Of a stretch of 6,042 nt of DNA, positions 6,000-6,042 are shown piece after piece. The notes under the pieces are model-generated. The model searched no databases. It was not told the origin of the DNA and was given only the letters and a program-made list of their open reading frames with translations. Positions within the stretch are counted from its first letter, which is position 1. Each line of letters starts with the position of its first letter. The stretch covers positions 1-6,042 of the forward strand of contig JALRGB010000457.1 in the NCBI GenBank assembly GCA_023253575.1. The letters are read 5' to 3'. A program made the position numbers and the translations under genes. This stretch comes from Verrucomicrobiales bacterium (GTDB lineage Bacteria > Verrucomicrobiota > Verrucomicrobiia > Verrucomicrobiales > V1-33).

Positions 6000-6042
6000 C
6001 GGTCTCGCGCCGGATCTTTTGCCTCACTCCTCGCAAGAACCA

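Noticed and set aside
5767..6036. Minus-strand 89-codon open frame over the hemA start
   Set aside because: It overlaps the first 74 bases of hemA in another frame, begins at TTG, and has no hydrophobic pattern or motif; the alternative 45-codon frame in the same gap looks more protein-like.

Overview
This is a GC-rich window in which every supported gene lies on the minus strand, so it reads as one compact co-directional cluster from right to left: (small ORF) - hemA - hemC - FAH-family enzyme - ABC permease - ABC ATPase - membrane fusion protein, the last cut off by the left edge. Gaps are short (about 21, 36, 29, 97, -4 and 58 bp), and no convincing terminator or opposing gene interrupts them. 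One long transcript is therefore plausible, though the 97 bp gap before the permease could hold a second start.

Right part (about 3732-5999): two tetrapyrrole genes. HemA (glutamyl-tRNA reductase) and HemC (hydroxymethylbilane synthase) give the first and a middle step of the C5 route to haem. Both keep their catalytic residues but have unusual architecture. HemA lacks most of the C-terminal dimerisation domain and ends in a Pro/Ser/Thr/Ala-rich tail. HemC carries an insertion of roughly 27 residues. A 45-codon ORF with a signal-peptide-like sequence sits just upstream of hemA.

Middle (2878-3702): a fumarylacetoacetate-hydrolase-fold enzyme whose motifs resemble the sugar-acid dehydratase (2-keto-3-deoxy-D-arabinonate dehydratase-like) branch more than the classical hydrolases.

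Left part (1-2780): a DevC/DevA/DevB-type tripartite export system (FtsX/MacB-like permease, ATPase, HlyD-like fusion protein). In cyanobacteria such systems work with TolC to move glycolipids or other substrates across the envelope, which implies a Gram-negative cell. The order here is C-A-B instead of the cyanobacterial B-C-A.

Organism: a diderm, GC-rich bacterium. Weak or absent Shine-Dalgarno sequences, a shortened HemA, the hemA-hemC pair and the sugar-acid-type FAH protein together suggest the PVC group, perhaps Verrucomicrobiota. This is inference from gene style, not a database match. I found no RNA genes, mobile elements, CRISPR arrays or long repeats. The most unusual points are the HemA and HemC architectures, the small upstream ORF, and G-quadruplex-type tracts on the template strand in two intergenic spacers.
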